Notes: generated by a model from the sequence alone, not told the origin. Counted from the stretch's first letter, positions 27,207 to 37,268 are shown. The stretch is DNA of 64,000 nt from Alteromonadaceae bacterium 2753L.S.0a.02 (GCA_007827375.1 VISH01000002.1:3125001-3189000), one strand, 5' to 3'. Numbers and translations are program-made.

Positions 27207-27741
27207 AAAAACTCCCGGCTTTAATACACCTCCCTCTTTTTGAGTCACATGCCGTGTGACGAACATATTTCTTGCACACAAGTATGCTTAGCTATTGCTC
27301 GGGGAGATATATTCTCTATATTTTTATAATGAGCCTCGGTTGTGCCAATCTCACAACCCAAAGCGACCCTGCAAATGTGTTATATCATGTATCTCCCACT
27401 GGCGACAAACCTGAGTACCGCATTTCCTCCAAAACCACAATCAATTGCAATTATTGCCTCTTTAAGCAGGTATCTATCCATTAATTTCCTGTAAATCGTA
27501 TGTACGTGCCCGACGCAAGGCGCAGGTTGTACATCACAAACAGCATTAACCACTACTTTTCTACCAATTTTCAACACATTTGAAGCAAATTAGTGCCAAC
27601 TTAACGGATATCTCTTAAAATAGCCGCGCGATCCTGCGCAACTAAATCAACTCGCGTACACCAACTCGCGTGCACTAGGGACGCTCTCTCGTACCAAATG
27701 AAATGGTGCAACCAGAATAACGAAAAAGTGCATCAGCTGTT
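27207..27741. other. divergent intergenic region
   Basis: About 530 bases between the DUF4380-like gene and the second symporter. Short frames exist at 27272-27484 (+) and 27380-27577 (-) but neither has a ribosome site or recognisable protein. It holds a tandem 14-base repeat at 27648-27675 near the symporter promoter side. Confidence 0.5.
27648..27675. repeat. tandem 14-base direct repeat upstream of symporter 2
   Basis: CAACTCGCGTACAC is followed immediately by CAACTCGCGTGCAC, one mismatch. It lies 66-94 bases before the start codon, where a regulator binding site would be expected. Confidence 0.4.
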
Positions 27742-29637
27742 ATGCAACTCAGTCTTGTTGACCTCACTATTCTCTGCACATACCTCGCCGCTACCGCTGT
27801 TATAGGTTTACTGGTCAAACGCAAGGCCTCGCAAAACCTCGACAGCTATTTTCTCGGTGGCAAAACGCTTCCTTGGTATATGCTGAGCCTTTCGAATGCC
27901 TCTGGGATGTTCGATATTTCGGGAACAATGTGGTTGGTTACTTTGTTATTTGTCTACGGCTTGAAAAGCGTCTGGATTCCCTGGCTTTGGCCGGTTTTCA
28001 ACCAAGTATTCCTCATGGTGTTTTTGTCCCTATGGTTACGTCGTTCAAACGTGCTTACTGGTGCAGAGTGGATGCGCACCCGATTTGGGGACGATCTCGG
28101 CGGCAAACTGTCCCACGGAATCATCGTAACTTTTGCGGTGATCGGCGTGATTGGGTTTCTCGCCTATGGGTTTGTAGGAATCGGTAAATTCATGGAAATA
28201 TTCATTCCCTGGGAAGTGCTAGCGCCTTACGTGCCTGTGACCGTTCCCCTTGAGTACGTACCTCACCTCTACGGCATAGTCTTCACATCAATCGCGACTT
28301 TTTACGTTATTCTCGGAGGCATGTTGAGTATTGTTTGGGCCGATCTGCTGCAGTTCACGATAATGGCGGTGTCTGCTGTAATAATTGCAGCGATCGCCAT
28401 GATCAATGTTTCACCAGAAGCCCTGCAAGCCGCAGTACCCGACGGCTGGAACAGCCTCTTCTTTGGATGGCATTTGGGGCTTGACTGGTCCGATCATATA
28501 GCCGAAGTGAACTCCAAGATCGCTTCCGATGGCTACGATCTGTTTGCTCTCTTTATAATGATGTTGCTTTTTAAAGGCGTTCTGATGAGTGCCGCGGGGC
28601 CTGCGCCAAATTACGATATGCAAAAAATTCTGGCGACCCGATCCCCTCGCGAAGCGGCCAAGATGAGCGGTTTCGTTTCTGTGGTGCTCATGCCTATCCG
28701 CTACCTTATGATTTCTGGGTTTACCGTTCTCGCACTGGTATATTACGCGCAGTTGGACTTGAGCACAGCCCACGGGGTGGATTTCGAGAATATACTGCCA
28801 GCGGCAATCAGTGAATTCGCCCCTCCGGGACTATTGGGTTTGCTCCTTGCCGGGTTGCTCGCTGCGTTCATGTCGACGTTTGCAGCGACGGTTAATTCAG
28901 CACCAGCCTATTTGGTTAACGATATCTACAAGCGCTACATAAACCCGAATGCCTCGGCCAAACGCCTGGTTAGGGCGAGCTACCTGGTATCGGTTGGCGT
29001 AGTGATAATCAGCACGTGCATAGGCTTGTTCATCAGCAGTATCAATACAGTGTTACAGTGGATTGTCTCTGGCTTGTACGGCGGTTACACCGTCAGTAAC
29101 GTGCTGAAGTGGTACTGGTGGCGGTTTAACGGGATGGGGTACTTCTGGGGGATGGCAGCCGGTATCATTTGTGCGATCATTGCGCCTGTTATACTTGGCA
29201 TCATAATGCCCCACACTGCAAGCGACATATTACCGCTGTACAGCTTTCCGATAATACTGATAGTGTCTGCTGCCGCGGCTGTTTCTGGCAGTGTGTATAG
29301 TCAGGCAGAAGATGAAGAGCGCCTGATTACGTTTTACGAACGAGTTCGCCCGTGGGGGTTTTGGGGGCCCATACAACGCAAACTCGCTGAGCGTAAACCT
29401 GGATTTACCCGGAACGGTAATTTTCGACGCGACATGCTGAACGTTGCCGTGGGAATCGTATTGCAAACGTCGCTTATCGTGTTGCCCATCTTTTTGGTCA
29501 TAAAAGAACAGACGGCAGCTGCTATAACTGCAGGCTGCGCAGCGTTTGCAGCATATGTACTTTGGCAAACCTGGTATCGCCACCTGCGAGACTGGCCAGA
29601 GGAAGAAATCGCAAGGGAAACAGCCCGGAACACATAA
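27742..29637 (+). CDS. sodium:solute symporter family transporter, copy 2
   Basis: 631 residues, inner-membrane SSS family. It is a clear paralogue of 13590-15461 along its length: YFLGGKTLPWYMLSLSNASGMFDISG, IPWLWPVFNQVFLMVFLSLWLRRS, GLLAAFMSTFAATVNSAPAYLVNDIYK and the extended RPWGFWGPI C-terminus. Since it stands 101 bases before a cellobiose phosphorylase gene, cellobiose or a similar disaccharide is the probable substrate. The copy carries a longer loop after the first third (APYVPVTVPLEYVP). Confidence 0.88.
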   Translation: MQLSLVDLTILCTYLAATAVIGLLVKRKASQNLDSYFLGGKTLPWYMLSLSNASGMFDISGTMWLVTLLFVYGLKSVWIPWLWPVFNQVFLMVFLSLWLRRSNVLTGAEWMRTRFGDDLGGKLSHGIIVTFAVIGVIGFLAYGFVGIGKFMEIFIPWEVLAPYVPVTVPLEYVPHLYGIVFTSIATFYVILGGMLSIVWADLLQFTIMAVSAVIIAAIAMINVSPEALQAAVPDGWNSLFFGWHLGLDWSDHIAEVNSKIASDGYDLFALFIMMLLFKGVLMSAAGPAPNYDMQKILATRSPREAAKMSGFVSVVLMPIRYLMISGFTVLALVYYAQLDLSTAHGVDFENILPAAISEFAPPGLLGLLLAGLLAAFMSTFAATVNSAPAYLVNDIYKRYINPNASAKRLVRASYLVSVGVVIISTCIGLFISSINTVLQWIVSGLYGGYTVSNVLKWYWWRFNGMGYFWGMAAGIICAIIAPVILGIIMPHTASDILPLYSFPIILIVSAAAAVSGSVYSQAEDEERLITFYERVRPWGFWGPIQRKLAERKPGFTRNGNFRRDMLNVAVGIVLQTSLIVLPIFLVIKEQTAAAITAGCAAFAAYVLWQTWYRHLRDWPEEEIARETARNT

Positions 29638-29738
29638 TAATAATGATTACAACGGGAGCGGCGACGTAGGGAACACCACGCGTTCGCTACTCCAATATTT
29701 TTATAACCTAACCGAAAAACTAGCTAAGGTAGAACAAA

Positions 29739-32174
29739 ATGAAATTTGGTCATTTTGACGACAAGGCAAAAGAATACGTCATCACAAACCCGAAAACTCC
29801 GTATCCGTGGATAAACTACCTCGGTAACGAAGATTTTTTCAGCCTCATATCCAACACCGCCGGTGGTTACACCTTTTACAAAGATGCGAAATTTCGCCGC
29901 TTAACTCGATACCGTTACAACAACGTTCCCGTGGATAACGGCGGCAAGTATTTTTACATCAACGATGACGGAGATGTTTGGTCTCCCGGTTGGAAACCGG
30001 TAAAAGCCGACCTGGACAATTACAGTTGCGCGCACGGTATGAGTTATACCCGTATAACCGGAGAACGCAATGGCGTGGCTGCCGAGGTAACTTACTTCAT
30101 TCCACTGGGTACCTGGGCGGAAGTTCAAAAGGTGAAGCTCAGCAATAAATCTGGTGAGACTAAAAAGCTGAAATTTTTCTCTTTCATTGAATGGTGCCTG
30201 TGGAACGCCGAAGACGACATGCAAAACCTGCAGCGTAACCTATCTACCGGCGAAGTCGAAGTTCAGGATTCTGTGATTTATCACAAAACAGAATTCAAAG
30301 AACGCCGCAATCACTACGCTTTTTTCTCGGTAAATGCGCCGATTCAGGGTTTTGATACTGATCGCGACATTTGGAAAGGCACCTACAACGATTTCGATCG
30401 ACCCGACGCAGTGTTCGAAGGAGAGCCACGAAACTCTGAAGCTCACGGCTGGTCACCTTGCGCCTCCCACTATTTGGAAATTGAATTGGCGCCGGGCGAA
30501 GAAAAAGAATTGGTATTCGTACTGGGATACATCGAAATTGATAAAGACAACAAATGGGAAAGCAAAGGTGTCATCAACAAAACGCCCGCAAAAGAAATTA
30601 TTGCGCGTTTCGACTCTGTTGCGAAGGTCGATGCCGAGTTGGAAAAATTGCGGGTCTACTGGGAAGAATTGCTGAGCACGTACTGGCTGGAAAGTGGTGA
30701 CGAAAAACTCGACCGCATGGTGAATATCTGGAACCAATACCAATGTATGGTGACGTTTAATATGAGTCGCTCGGCATCATTCTTCGAAACAGGCATTGGC
30801 CGGGGTATGGGCTTCCGTGATTCCAGTCAGGATTTGGTTGGCTTCGTGCACCAGGTTCCCGAACGCGCTCGCGAGCGCATCATTGACATCGCTTCAACCC
30901 AATTCGAAGATGGTTCGGCTTATCACCAATACCAACCGCTTACCAAGCGGGGGAATCACGCACTGGGCGGCGGTTTTAACGATGATCCACTGTGGCTGAT
31001 TCTATCAACCACCGACTACATCAAAGAATCCGGTGATTTTGGCATTCTCGATGAAATGGTTCCTTACGATAACGATGAAACCAAAGCCACCAGCCACTTC
31101 GAACATTTGAAGCGTTCATTTTACTTCACTGTAAATAATCTCGGACCGCACGGATTGCCACTTATCGGCCGGGCTGACTGGAACGATTGCCTGAATTTAA
31201 ATTGCTTCTCTGAAGATCCCAATGAATCTTTCCAAACCACGGGCAACAAAAAAGGCTTTACAGCTGAGTCCTTGATGATTGCCGGCTCTTTTGTGCTTTA
31301 CGGCAAAGAGTTCATTAAACTCTGTAAAGTTCTGGGTAAAGACGGTGAAGCAGCGGAAGCTCAACAGCATGTTGATGCGATGATCGAAGCTGTGAAAAAA
31401 GATGGCTGGGATGGCGAATGGTACCTACGCGCCTACGATTACTACGGTAATAAAGTGGGCTCTAATGAAAACGAAGAAGGTAAAATTTTCATTGAATCAC
31501 AAGGTTTCTGTGGAATGGCAGGAATTGGACTCGAAGAGGGTCTAGTTCAAAAATCGATGGATTCAGTGAAAGAGCACCTCGATTGCGAATATGGCATTGT
31601 TTTACAGCAACCGGCGTTCACCAAGTACTACATCGAGTACGGAGAAATATCCACCTATCCAGCTGGCTACAAAGAAAATGCTGGTATCTTCTGCCACAAC
31701 AACCCATGGATTGTGATTTCCGAAGCGCAAATCGGTAACGGAGATCGTGCTTTCGAATATTACAAGAAAGTCGCTCCTGCTTATGTGGAAGATATCAGTG
31801 ATCTCCACAAAGTAGAGCCCTATGTTTATTGCCAAATGATTGCCGGGAAAGATGCCTACAAGCCCGGAGAAGGCAAAAACTCCTGGCTCACCGGTACTGC
31901 AGCCTGGAACTATGTCGCTATCACCCAATATATTCTGGGTATCAAACCCGATTACAACGGCCTGAGCGTCAACCCTTCGATTCCGCAAGCTTGGGATGGC
32001 TTCAAGGTAACGCGTAAATTTCGAGGCACCACTTACAATATCGAAGTGAGTAACCCGAAGCATGTCAGCACGGGAGTCTCCTCAATGAAAGTAAATGGCG
32101 AGGCCGTTGACGGCAACGTCATCCCATTACAGCCCGAAGGCTCAAGTGTCACCGTCGAGGTTACACTTGGCTAA
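29739..32174 (+). CDS. cbp: GH94 cellobiose phosphorylase
   Basis: 811 residues, cytoplasmic (no signal). The MKFGHFDDKAKEYVITNPKTP start, NYLGNEDFFSLISNTAGGYTFYKDA, and the catalytic segment GRADWNDCLNLN with Asp483 as the general acid are those of cellobiose phosphorylases. The enzyme splits cellobiose with phosphate into glucose-1-phosphate and glucose, saving ATP. C-terminal WLTGTAAWNYVAITQYILGIKPDYNGL closes the (alpha/alpha)6 barrel. A strong terminator follows. Epimerised mannosyl-glucose is not a known substrate, so this enzyme probably serves cellulose breakdown. Confidence 0.9.
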   Translation: MKFGHFDDKAKEYVITNPKTPYPWINYLGNEDFFSLISNTAGGYTFYKDAKFRRLTRYRYNNVPVDNGGKYFYINDDGDVWSPGWKPVKADLDNYSCAHGMSYTRITGERNGVAAEVTYFIPLGTWAEVQKVKLSNKSGETKKLKFFSFIEWCLWNAEDDMQNLQRNLSTGEVEVQDSVIYHKTEFKERRNHYAFFSVNAPIQGFDTDRDIWKGTYNDFDRPDAVFEGEPRNSEAHGWSPCASHYLEIELAPGEEKELVFVLGYIEIDKDNKWESKGVINKTPAKEIIARFDSVAKVDAELEKLRVYWEELLSTYWLESGDEKLDRMVNIWNQYQCMVTFNMSRSASFFETGIGRGMGFRDSSQDLVGFVHQVPERARERIIDIASTQFEDGSAYHQYQPLTKRGNHALGGGFNDDPLWLILSTTDYIKESGDFGILDEMVPYDNDETKATSHFEHLKRSFYFTVNNLGPHGLPLIGRADWNDCLNLNCFSEDPNESFQTTGNKKGFTAESLMIAGSFVLYGKEFIKLCKVLGKDGEAAEAQQHVDAMIEAVKKDGWDGEWYLRAYDYYGNKVGSNENEEGKIFIESQGFCGMAGIGLEEGLVQKSMDSVKEHLDCEYGIVLQQPAFTKYYIEYGEISTYPAGYKENAGIFCHNNPWIVISEAQIGNGDRAFEYYKKVAPAYVEDISDLHKVEPYVYCQMIAGKDAYKPGEGKNSWLTGTAAWNYVAITQYILGIKPDYNGLSVNPSIPQAWDGFKVTRKFRGTTYNIEVSNPKHVSTGVSSMKVNGEAVDGNVIPLQPEGSSVTVEVTLG

Positions 32175-32200
32175 TTGAGAACCCATCTCAATAAAACAAA

Positions 32201-32228
32201 AAGCCCCTGTCGCGAGGGGCTTTTTTTT
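32201..32228 (+). terminator. terminator after cellobiose phosphorylase gene
   Basis: AAGCCCCT, loop GTCGCG, AGGGGCTT, followed by a run of T: a textbook intrinsic terminator 27 bases after the stop. Confidence 0.9.
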
Positions 32229-32239
32229 GTCATAAATAA

Positions 32240-32428
32240 GTTACCCGAGGTAACATATAACGCACCAAGATGACACTTATATTTCAATTAGAAATTAATG
32301 GCGCTAAAATGTGGCACTTTTAATTACTTATATAAATATAAAAATGTGAACTGGTGCTTTTATAAACAAAATAATCTAAAAACGGCGTAACTTTAGGTAA
32401 CACCTTTCGAGATCTTTCGGTAACATAT
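32240..32428. promoter_or_regulatory. GGTAAC dyads upstream of the small exported protein
   Basis: GTTACC-CGA-GGTAAC (32240-32254) is a perfect dyad that runs into ATAT. GGTAACATAT is repeated at 32249-32258 and 32419-32428, and a third GGTAAC lies at 32396-32401. A related TTACACCGAGGTAA occurs at 33174-33187 upstream of the GPH transporter. A shared regulator for the two transcription units is possible. The rest of this intergenic stretch is AT-rich with no gene seen. Confidence 0.4.
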
Positions 32429-32473
32429 GCACATCTTTTAGAAACAACCCAACGTTCTCGGAGGACGACCCCC

Positions 32474-32935
32474 ATGTTGAAGAAAACTGCTATCGCTCTC
32501 GCAATTTCACTGTCTGCTACTTATGCTAGCGCTTATTCAATCGTAAACACCGAAGTTGTAAAAGGCACCATCGAAGCTGTAGACGAAAAATCAAATTCAC
32601 TGGTTATTGAAAAAGCCAACGGTCGTGAAGCACTGGTGACCTTGTCTGAAAATGCCAACCTGTACATCGATGGCACCGCCAGCGAAATCAGCGCCCTGGA
32701 AGCAGGTCAGGAAGTACGCATTGACCGCAAAACCTTCACCAAAGTTGAAGAAAATCTCGTTGGCGAAATCGTTGCTGTTAACCGTAAAGCCAAGTCTGCC
32801 AAGCTTCGCCTTTCCAACGACGAAACTGTTAACGTGCAGTTTAGTGATAAAGTAGCCGTTACCGGCTTGAAGAGTGTTAGCTCTTTCAAAGAATTGCGTC
32901 CTGGCCACCAAGTTGTGATTCGTTACGCTAACTAA
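32474..32935 (+). CDS. small exported protein, DUF5666-like repeats
   Basis: 153 residues. A signal peptide (MLKKTAIALAISLSATYASA) is followed by two beta-rich repeats: KGTIEAVDEKSNSLVIEKANGREALVTLSE and VGEIVAVNRKAKSAKLRLSNDETVNVQFS. This pattern of VxGxIxxVD...V..NG resembles DUF5666/OB-like periplasmic domains. CTCGGAGGA gives a strong ribosome site. It stands alone between terminators, within the GH94 locus. Function unknown. Confidence 0.75.
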   Translation: MLKKTAIALAISLSATYASAYSIVNTEVVKGTIEAVDEKSNSLVIEKANGREALVTLSENANLYIDGTASEISALEAGQEVRIDRKTFTKVEENLVGEIVAVNRKAKSAKLRLSNDETVNVQFSDKVAVTGLKSVSSFKELRPGHQVVIRYAN

Positions 32936-33268
32936 GATCACTGCTCGCTGCCTGCCTTAACCCCAGCTGATTCCAGCTGGGGGCATCCCTCCCAAAAAGC
33001 CCGAAATCCCTGCAATCGCATACCTATTCGAAGTGTTCCCAGGTATACTGCTTGCGCCAAAAAAATCATAATTGCTGTGTAAATCAGACGCGTCTCGCGG
33101 GGAATGCACTAACTGCAAGGCCACTCAGATTGGGAGTGCCTGGCAGATTTGTCGATTACTGCTTCGGATAGATTTACACCGAGGTAACTTTTAACTTCGC
33201 ACCTCCCTCTATAGACTCAGCTCCATACCCCTGGTTTCCCCGCATACAAAAACTAAAAAAGAGATGTT
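32936..33268. other. intergenic region before GPH transporter
   Basis: Holds a 9-base perfect stem CCCCAGCTG/CAGCTGGGG at 32961-32982 (probably the end of the upstream transcript, but without a T-run) and the TTACACCGAGGTAA element at 33174-33187. No gene seen. Confidence 0.5.
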
Positions 33269-34675
33269 ATGCCTACTCAAAATACCACTAACCCCTCCCA
33301 GGTAATTCCTTTCCAAGAAAAATTCGGTTACGCCCTCGGTGATTTTGCATCGAATTTATTTTGGATGCCCTTCGTACTCTACGGGACTTACTTTTACACA
33401 GACGTGTTCGGTATATCTGCGCTTTCCGTCGGTATTATGCTGCTGGTAACACGCATATGGGATGTTGTTAACGACCCGGTAATGGGCATTATTGCAGACC
33501 GTAACCCGCCCAAAGCGGGTGTCGGTAAATACCGCCCTTTTTTATTCTGGTTTGCCATTCCGTTTGGAGCAGTCGGGGCGATTGCTTTTTTTACGCCTGA
33601 TTTGAGTCCAACCGGTAAATTGATCTATGCCTGGGTAACCTATGTAGCTTTCGGCATGATCTACACCGTAATTAATATTCCATATTCTGCCTTGATGAGT
33701 GTCATGTCGCGCGAACCGGGCGAACGCAATAGCACCAGTTTTTTTAGAATGATCGGAGCCCAAGCAGCGGGATTATTGGTGTCCAGCAGTTTGATGACAT
33801 TTGTTGCTAAACTGGGTGGCGAGAGCGCACAGCGGGGCTTTTTTCTCACAATGGCGATATTCTCGGCTATCGCCGTGTTGTGTTTTTTCCTCACAGGTAA
33901 ACTCACCACTGAGCGTGTCCAGCCAGCGGAAAAACCACCGGGAGAATTGACGAAAGACATGCAGGCCATTTTCACCAATATTCCTTGGTGGATACTCTTT
34001 TTTGTTGCCTTTTTCACCATTGCAGCTTTCACAATTCGCTTTGGCGTTGCGGCCTACTACTTCAAATATTACGCAGACCCAACAGCTGTTGCGAGCTGGG
34101 ATATCGGTTTTATCAAAGGCGGGGCAGTTAGTGCGTTTTTTACGTTTGGAACGATTTTTTCGCTGCTAGGCGTTGTGGTGTTCAGCTTTTTTGCAAAAAC
34201 GATCGATAAAAAGAAAATGTATTTCGCGCTGATAATCATTTCCGGATTTGTATCGGTTTATTTTTATTACATTCCGAATACCAATATCACCACAATCATT
34301 GCAACTCAGGCTGTATTTTCGTTCTTAACCGGGCCTACAGCCGCGATTTTGTTTGCGATGTACACCGATATCGCTGCGTTTATTAAACATCAGAGTGGCA
34401 GTGATTCATCAGGCCTGGTGATGTCTGCGGGCTCGTTGTCACAAAAATTCGGCTGGGCTGTTGGCGGTTCTCTCACTGGGATATTACTCGGCCTGGCCGG
34501 CTATGAACCGGGTCAGGTGCAAAGCGACAATGTAAAAGAAATTATGAGTATCATGATGAGCTGGGCACCCATGGTAGCCTGTGTACTCGGCGCGCTTGCG
34601 ATGCTTATTTACCCACTGGATGATAAAAAAATGCGAGTAATAACCGACGAGCTCGCAGCCCGTGAAAACATCTGA
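33269..34675 (+). CDS. GPH-family (MelB-like) glycoside:cation symporter
   Basis: 468 residues with about 12 membrane segments. FGYALGDFASNLFWMPFVLYGTYFYTDVFG and RIWDVVNDPVMGIIADRNPPKAGVGKYRPF are the GPH signature regions (the Asp residues of helices II bind cation in MelB). It probably imports a disaccharide or aldonate for the GH94 enzyme encoded 152 bases downstream. Weak AGAGA ribosome site. Confidence 0.88.
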   Translation: MPTQNTTNPSQVIPFQEKFGYALGDFASNLFWMPFVLYGTYFYTDVFGISALSVGIMLLVTRIWDVVNDPVMGIIADRNPPKAGVGKYRPFLFWFAIPFGAVGAIAFFTPDLSPTGKLIYAWVTYVAFGMIYTVINIPYSALMSVMSREPGERNSTSFFRMIGAQAAGLLVSSSLMTFVAKLGGESAQRGFFLTMAIFSAIAVLCFFLTGKLTTERVQPAEKPPGELTKDMQAIFTNIPWWILFFVAFFTIAAFTIRFGVAAYYFKYYADPTAVASWDIGFIKGGAVSAFFTFGTIFSLLGVVVFSFFAKTIDKKKMYFALIIISGFVSVYFYYIPNTNITTIIATQAVFSFLTGPTAAILFAMYTDIAAFIKHQSGSDSSGLVMSAGSLSQKFGWAVGGSLTGILLGLAGYEPGQVQSDNVKEIMSIMMSWAPMVACVLGALAMLIYPLDDKKMRVITDELAARENI

Positions 34676-34827
34676 TTGTTTTCAGTAAAGCGCTTGGGTG
34701 CTGCCGAATTAGCGGCGCCCAAAATCTCTCTAAGTGGAGCACCGCGTAAGCCATTTACTATAATCAGCAGCCACCAAAATAATAACGATATCCCGTCATA
34801 ACCTAACGCTAGCCATGAGAAATACAC

Positions 34828-37227
34828 ATGAAATACGGATTCTTCGACGACGAAGCGCGCGAGTATGTTATCACTCGCCCAGATACACCTCGCTCCTGGA
34901 CCAACTACCTGGGTTCAACCGAATACGGTGCAATTATTACCAATAACGCCGGCGGTTACAGTTTTTATAAATCGGCGGCTCAGGGACGTTTCACACGTTA
35001 TCGTTCCAACGCAGTTCCCATGGATCAGCCCGGACGCAACATTTATATCCGTGATCAGGAAAGCGGCGACTACTGGTCGAACGCCTGGCAACCGGTCGGT
35101 AAGCCTTTGGAACAGTATCAATCGGAGTGCCGTCATGGCACGGCTTACACAAAAATCACCGCACACTACAGCGATATTGAATCGCAAACCACATACTTTG
35201 TGCCCCTCAATGAGAATAACGAGTTGTGGTACACCCAGCTGAAAAATAACAGCGATAAGCCACGCAAACTGCGTTTGTTCACCTTTGTGGAATACACCAG
35301 TAGCTGGAAGCTCGCAAATGACCTTCTGAACCTACAGTATTCTGCTTACATCGTGAACATGTCGGTGCACGAGGGTATTATCGATCATGGTACTAATGTA
35401 AGCATGGACCCGAACCCCGATAATTTTGAGGATGCCGATCAGGGTCGCCACACCTTTCTGGCCATCAGCGGAGCAGACATATCGGGCTACGATACCGATC
35501 GGGAGAAATTTTTAGGTTTGTATCGCAGCTATCACAACCCATTAGCCGTGGAACGTGGGGAGTGCGGCCAGTCGCTCGCAATTGCCGACAACGGCTGCGG
35601 CACATTGCAGATTGATATCGAACTACAACCTGGCGAGAGCAAATCTTTTTGCGTCATCATGGGCATTGGTCGCGGCGATGTCGAAGGCCTTGCCGCGCGT
35701 GAAAAATATGCCTCCATGGCAAGTGTCGAGCAGGCACTTAACGAGGTGAAACAGCATTGGCATTCACGCCTAAACAATATGCATGCGACCACCCCCGACC
35801 CTGAACTCAACAGTTTTTTTAACACCTGGAACCCTTACAACTGTCTAGTCACCTTCGCATGGTCACGGGCCGCGAGTTTGGTCTATAACGGCGAGCGGGA
35901 CGGCCTCGGCTATCGCGACACAGTGCAAGATATGCTTGGCACTCTGCACTCGATTCCCTCAGAAGCGCAGCAGCGTTTGGAACTTATGATTACCGGCCAG
36001 GCATCCAGCGGCGGAGCAATCCCAGTCGTCAAACCCTACGCTCACAACCCAGGCCACGAAGCTTGCCCCGAGGAGACAGAATACCGTTCCGACGATTGCA
36101 TGTGGTTATTCAATACCATTCCGGCTCTCGTAAAAGAGACAGGCGATCTGAGTTTTTTCGATAAAGTTTTACCCTATGCCGACACCGGCGAAGACACCGT
36201 ACTCGGCCACCTGAAACGCGCTATTGAATTCAGCCTCGAGCGTCTCGGCAATCATGGTCTGCCCTGTGGCTTACTGGCCGACTGGAACGATTGCCTGGTG
36301 TTGGGTCACGATGGTGAAACTGTATTTGTTGCCATGCAGCTGCGTTATGCCCTGGCAACCTACATCGAAATCTGTGACATGAAAAGCGGATTGGATAGTG
36401 AAATTACCTGGGCAAAGCAATATTTGGAGGTGCTCGATAAAAACATCGATAGCCATGCCTGGGATGGCGATTGGTATCGCCGTGCGTTTCGGGTTGATGG
36501 ATTTGTGTTTGGATCGAAATCCAGCGACGAAGCTTCAATCTTCCTCAATCCACAAACATGGGCGGTGTTAAGCGGTCACGCTTCACCCGAAAAAGCCAGG
36601 CTAGCGATGCAAAGTGTAAACGAACGTCTCGCAACGGATGCCGGGTTAATGGTGTTGGACCCACCCGTAACCCAGCTCGACCCGAACATCATGCGCGCGC
36701 GATTGTTCAACCCCGGAATGAAAGAAAATGGCGCTGTTTTTTGCCACACGCAAGGGTGGGTGGTTATGGCTGAAAGCAAACTGGGCAACGGCAACCGCGC
36801 ATACCAATACCTTCGTACATTCATGCCTGCGGCCTACAACGAAAAAGCCGAAATACGCGAAAGTGAGCCCTATGTTTTTTGTCAAAGCACCCACAGCAAA
36901 TACAGCCCGCGCTACGGAGCTTCGCGTTTACCCTGGCTTACCGGAGCAGCCACCTGGGCATACCACGCCACCTCGCAATACCTGCTGGGGATCAGGCCGG
37001 AATACAGCGGTTTGGTAGTCGAACCTTGTATACCCGGCGATTGGTCAAGCTTTTCTGTAACACGAGTGTTTCGCGGCAAGACCTTTAACATACACGTCAC
37101 CAACCCAGACAACGTAGAAAAAGGTGTAAGATCAATCACGGTTAATGGAAAACCAACATCAGGCGCCATCAACCCAGAAGAGTGCGCAACCACAAATGAG
37201 GTATTGGTGGTTATGGGTAACAATTAA
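34828..37227 (+). CDS. GH94 disaccharide phosphorylase, cellobionate/chitobiose phosphorylase type
   Basis: 799 residues, cytoplasmic. GH94 is certain: MKYGFFDDEAREYVITRPDTP, NYLGSTEYGAIITNNAGGYSFYKS and LLADWNDCLVLG with catalytic Asp488. It is clearly distinct from the cellobiose phosphorylase upstream and closer in form to the chitobiose and cellobionic acid phosphorylases (NAYNxLVTFxWSRAASLVYNGERDGLGYRDTVQDMLG-type core). Saccharophagus is known to have a cellobionic acid phosphorylase that handles products of oxidative cellulose cleavage; that is my favoured guess, but substrate cannot be fixed from sequence by eye. Confidence 0.85.
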   Translation: MKYGFFDDEAREYVITRPDTPRSWTNYLGSTEYGAIITNNAGGYSFYKSAAQGRFTRYRSNAVPMDQPGRNIYIRDQESGDYWSNAWQPVGKPLEQYQSECRHGTAYTKITAHYSDIESQTTYFVPLNENNELWYTQLKNNSDKPRKLRLFTFVEYTSSWKLANDLLNLQYSAYIVNMSVHEGIIDHGTNVSMDPNPDNFEDADQGRHTFLAISGADISGYDTDREKFLGLYRSYHNPLAVERGECGQSLAIADNGCGTLQIDIELQPGESKSFCVIMGIGRGDVEGLAAREKYASMASVEQALNEVKQHWHSRLNNMHATTPDPELNSFFNTWNPYNCLVTFAWSRAASLVYNGERDGLGYRDTVQDMLGTLHSIPSEAQQRLELMITGQASSGGAIPVVKPYAHNPGHEACPEETEYRSDDCMWLFNTIPALVKETGDLSFFDKVLPYADTGEDTVLGHLKRAIEFSLERLGNHGLPCGLLADWNDCLVLGHDGETVFVAMQLRYALATYIEICDMKSGLDSEITWAKQYLEVLDKNIDSHAWDGDWYRRAFRVDGFVFGSKSSDEASIFLNPQTWAVLSGHASPEKARLAMQSVNERLATDAGLMVLDPPVTQLDPNIMRARLFNPGMKENGAVFCHTQGWVVMAESKLGNGNRAYQYLRTFMPAAYNEKAEIRESEPYVFCQSTHSKYSPRYGASRLPWLTGAATWAYHATSQYLLGIRPEYSGLVVEPCIPGDWSSFSVTRVFRGKTFNIHVTNPDNVEKGVRSITVNGKPTSGAINPEECATTNEVLVVMGNN

Positions 37228-37268
37228 GCGGGTGAGCACTGATAACACCGATTAAATAGCTCGCCAAA

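Noticed and set aside
27272..27577. Two short frames (70 aa plus, 65 aa minus) between the DUF4380-like gene and symporter 2
   Set aside because: They overlap each other, lack ribosome sites and show no recognisable protein features; the lipobox-like LGC in the plus one is preceded by a poor signal sequence.
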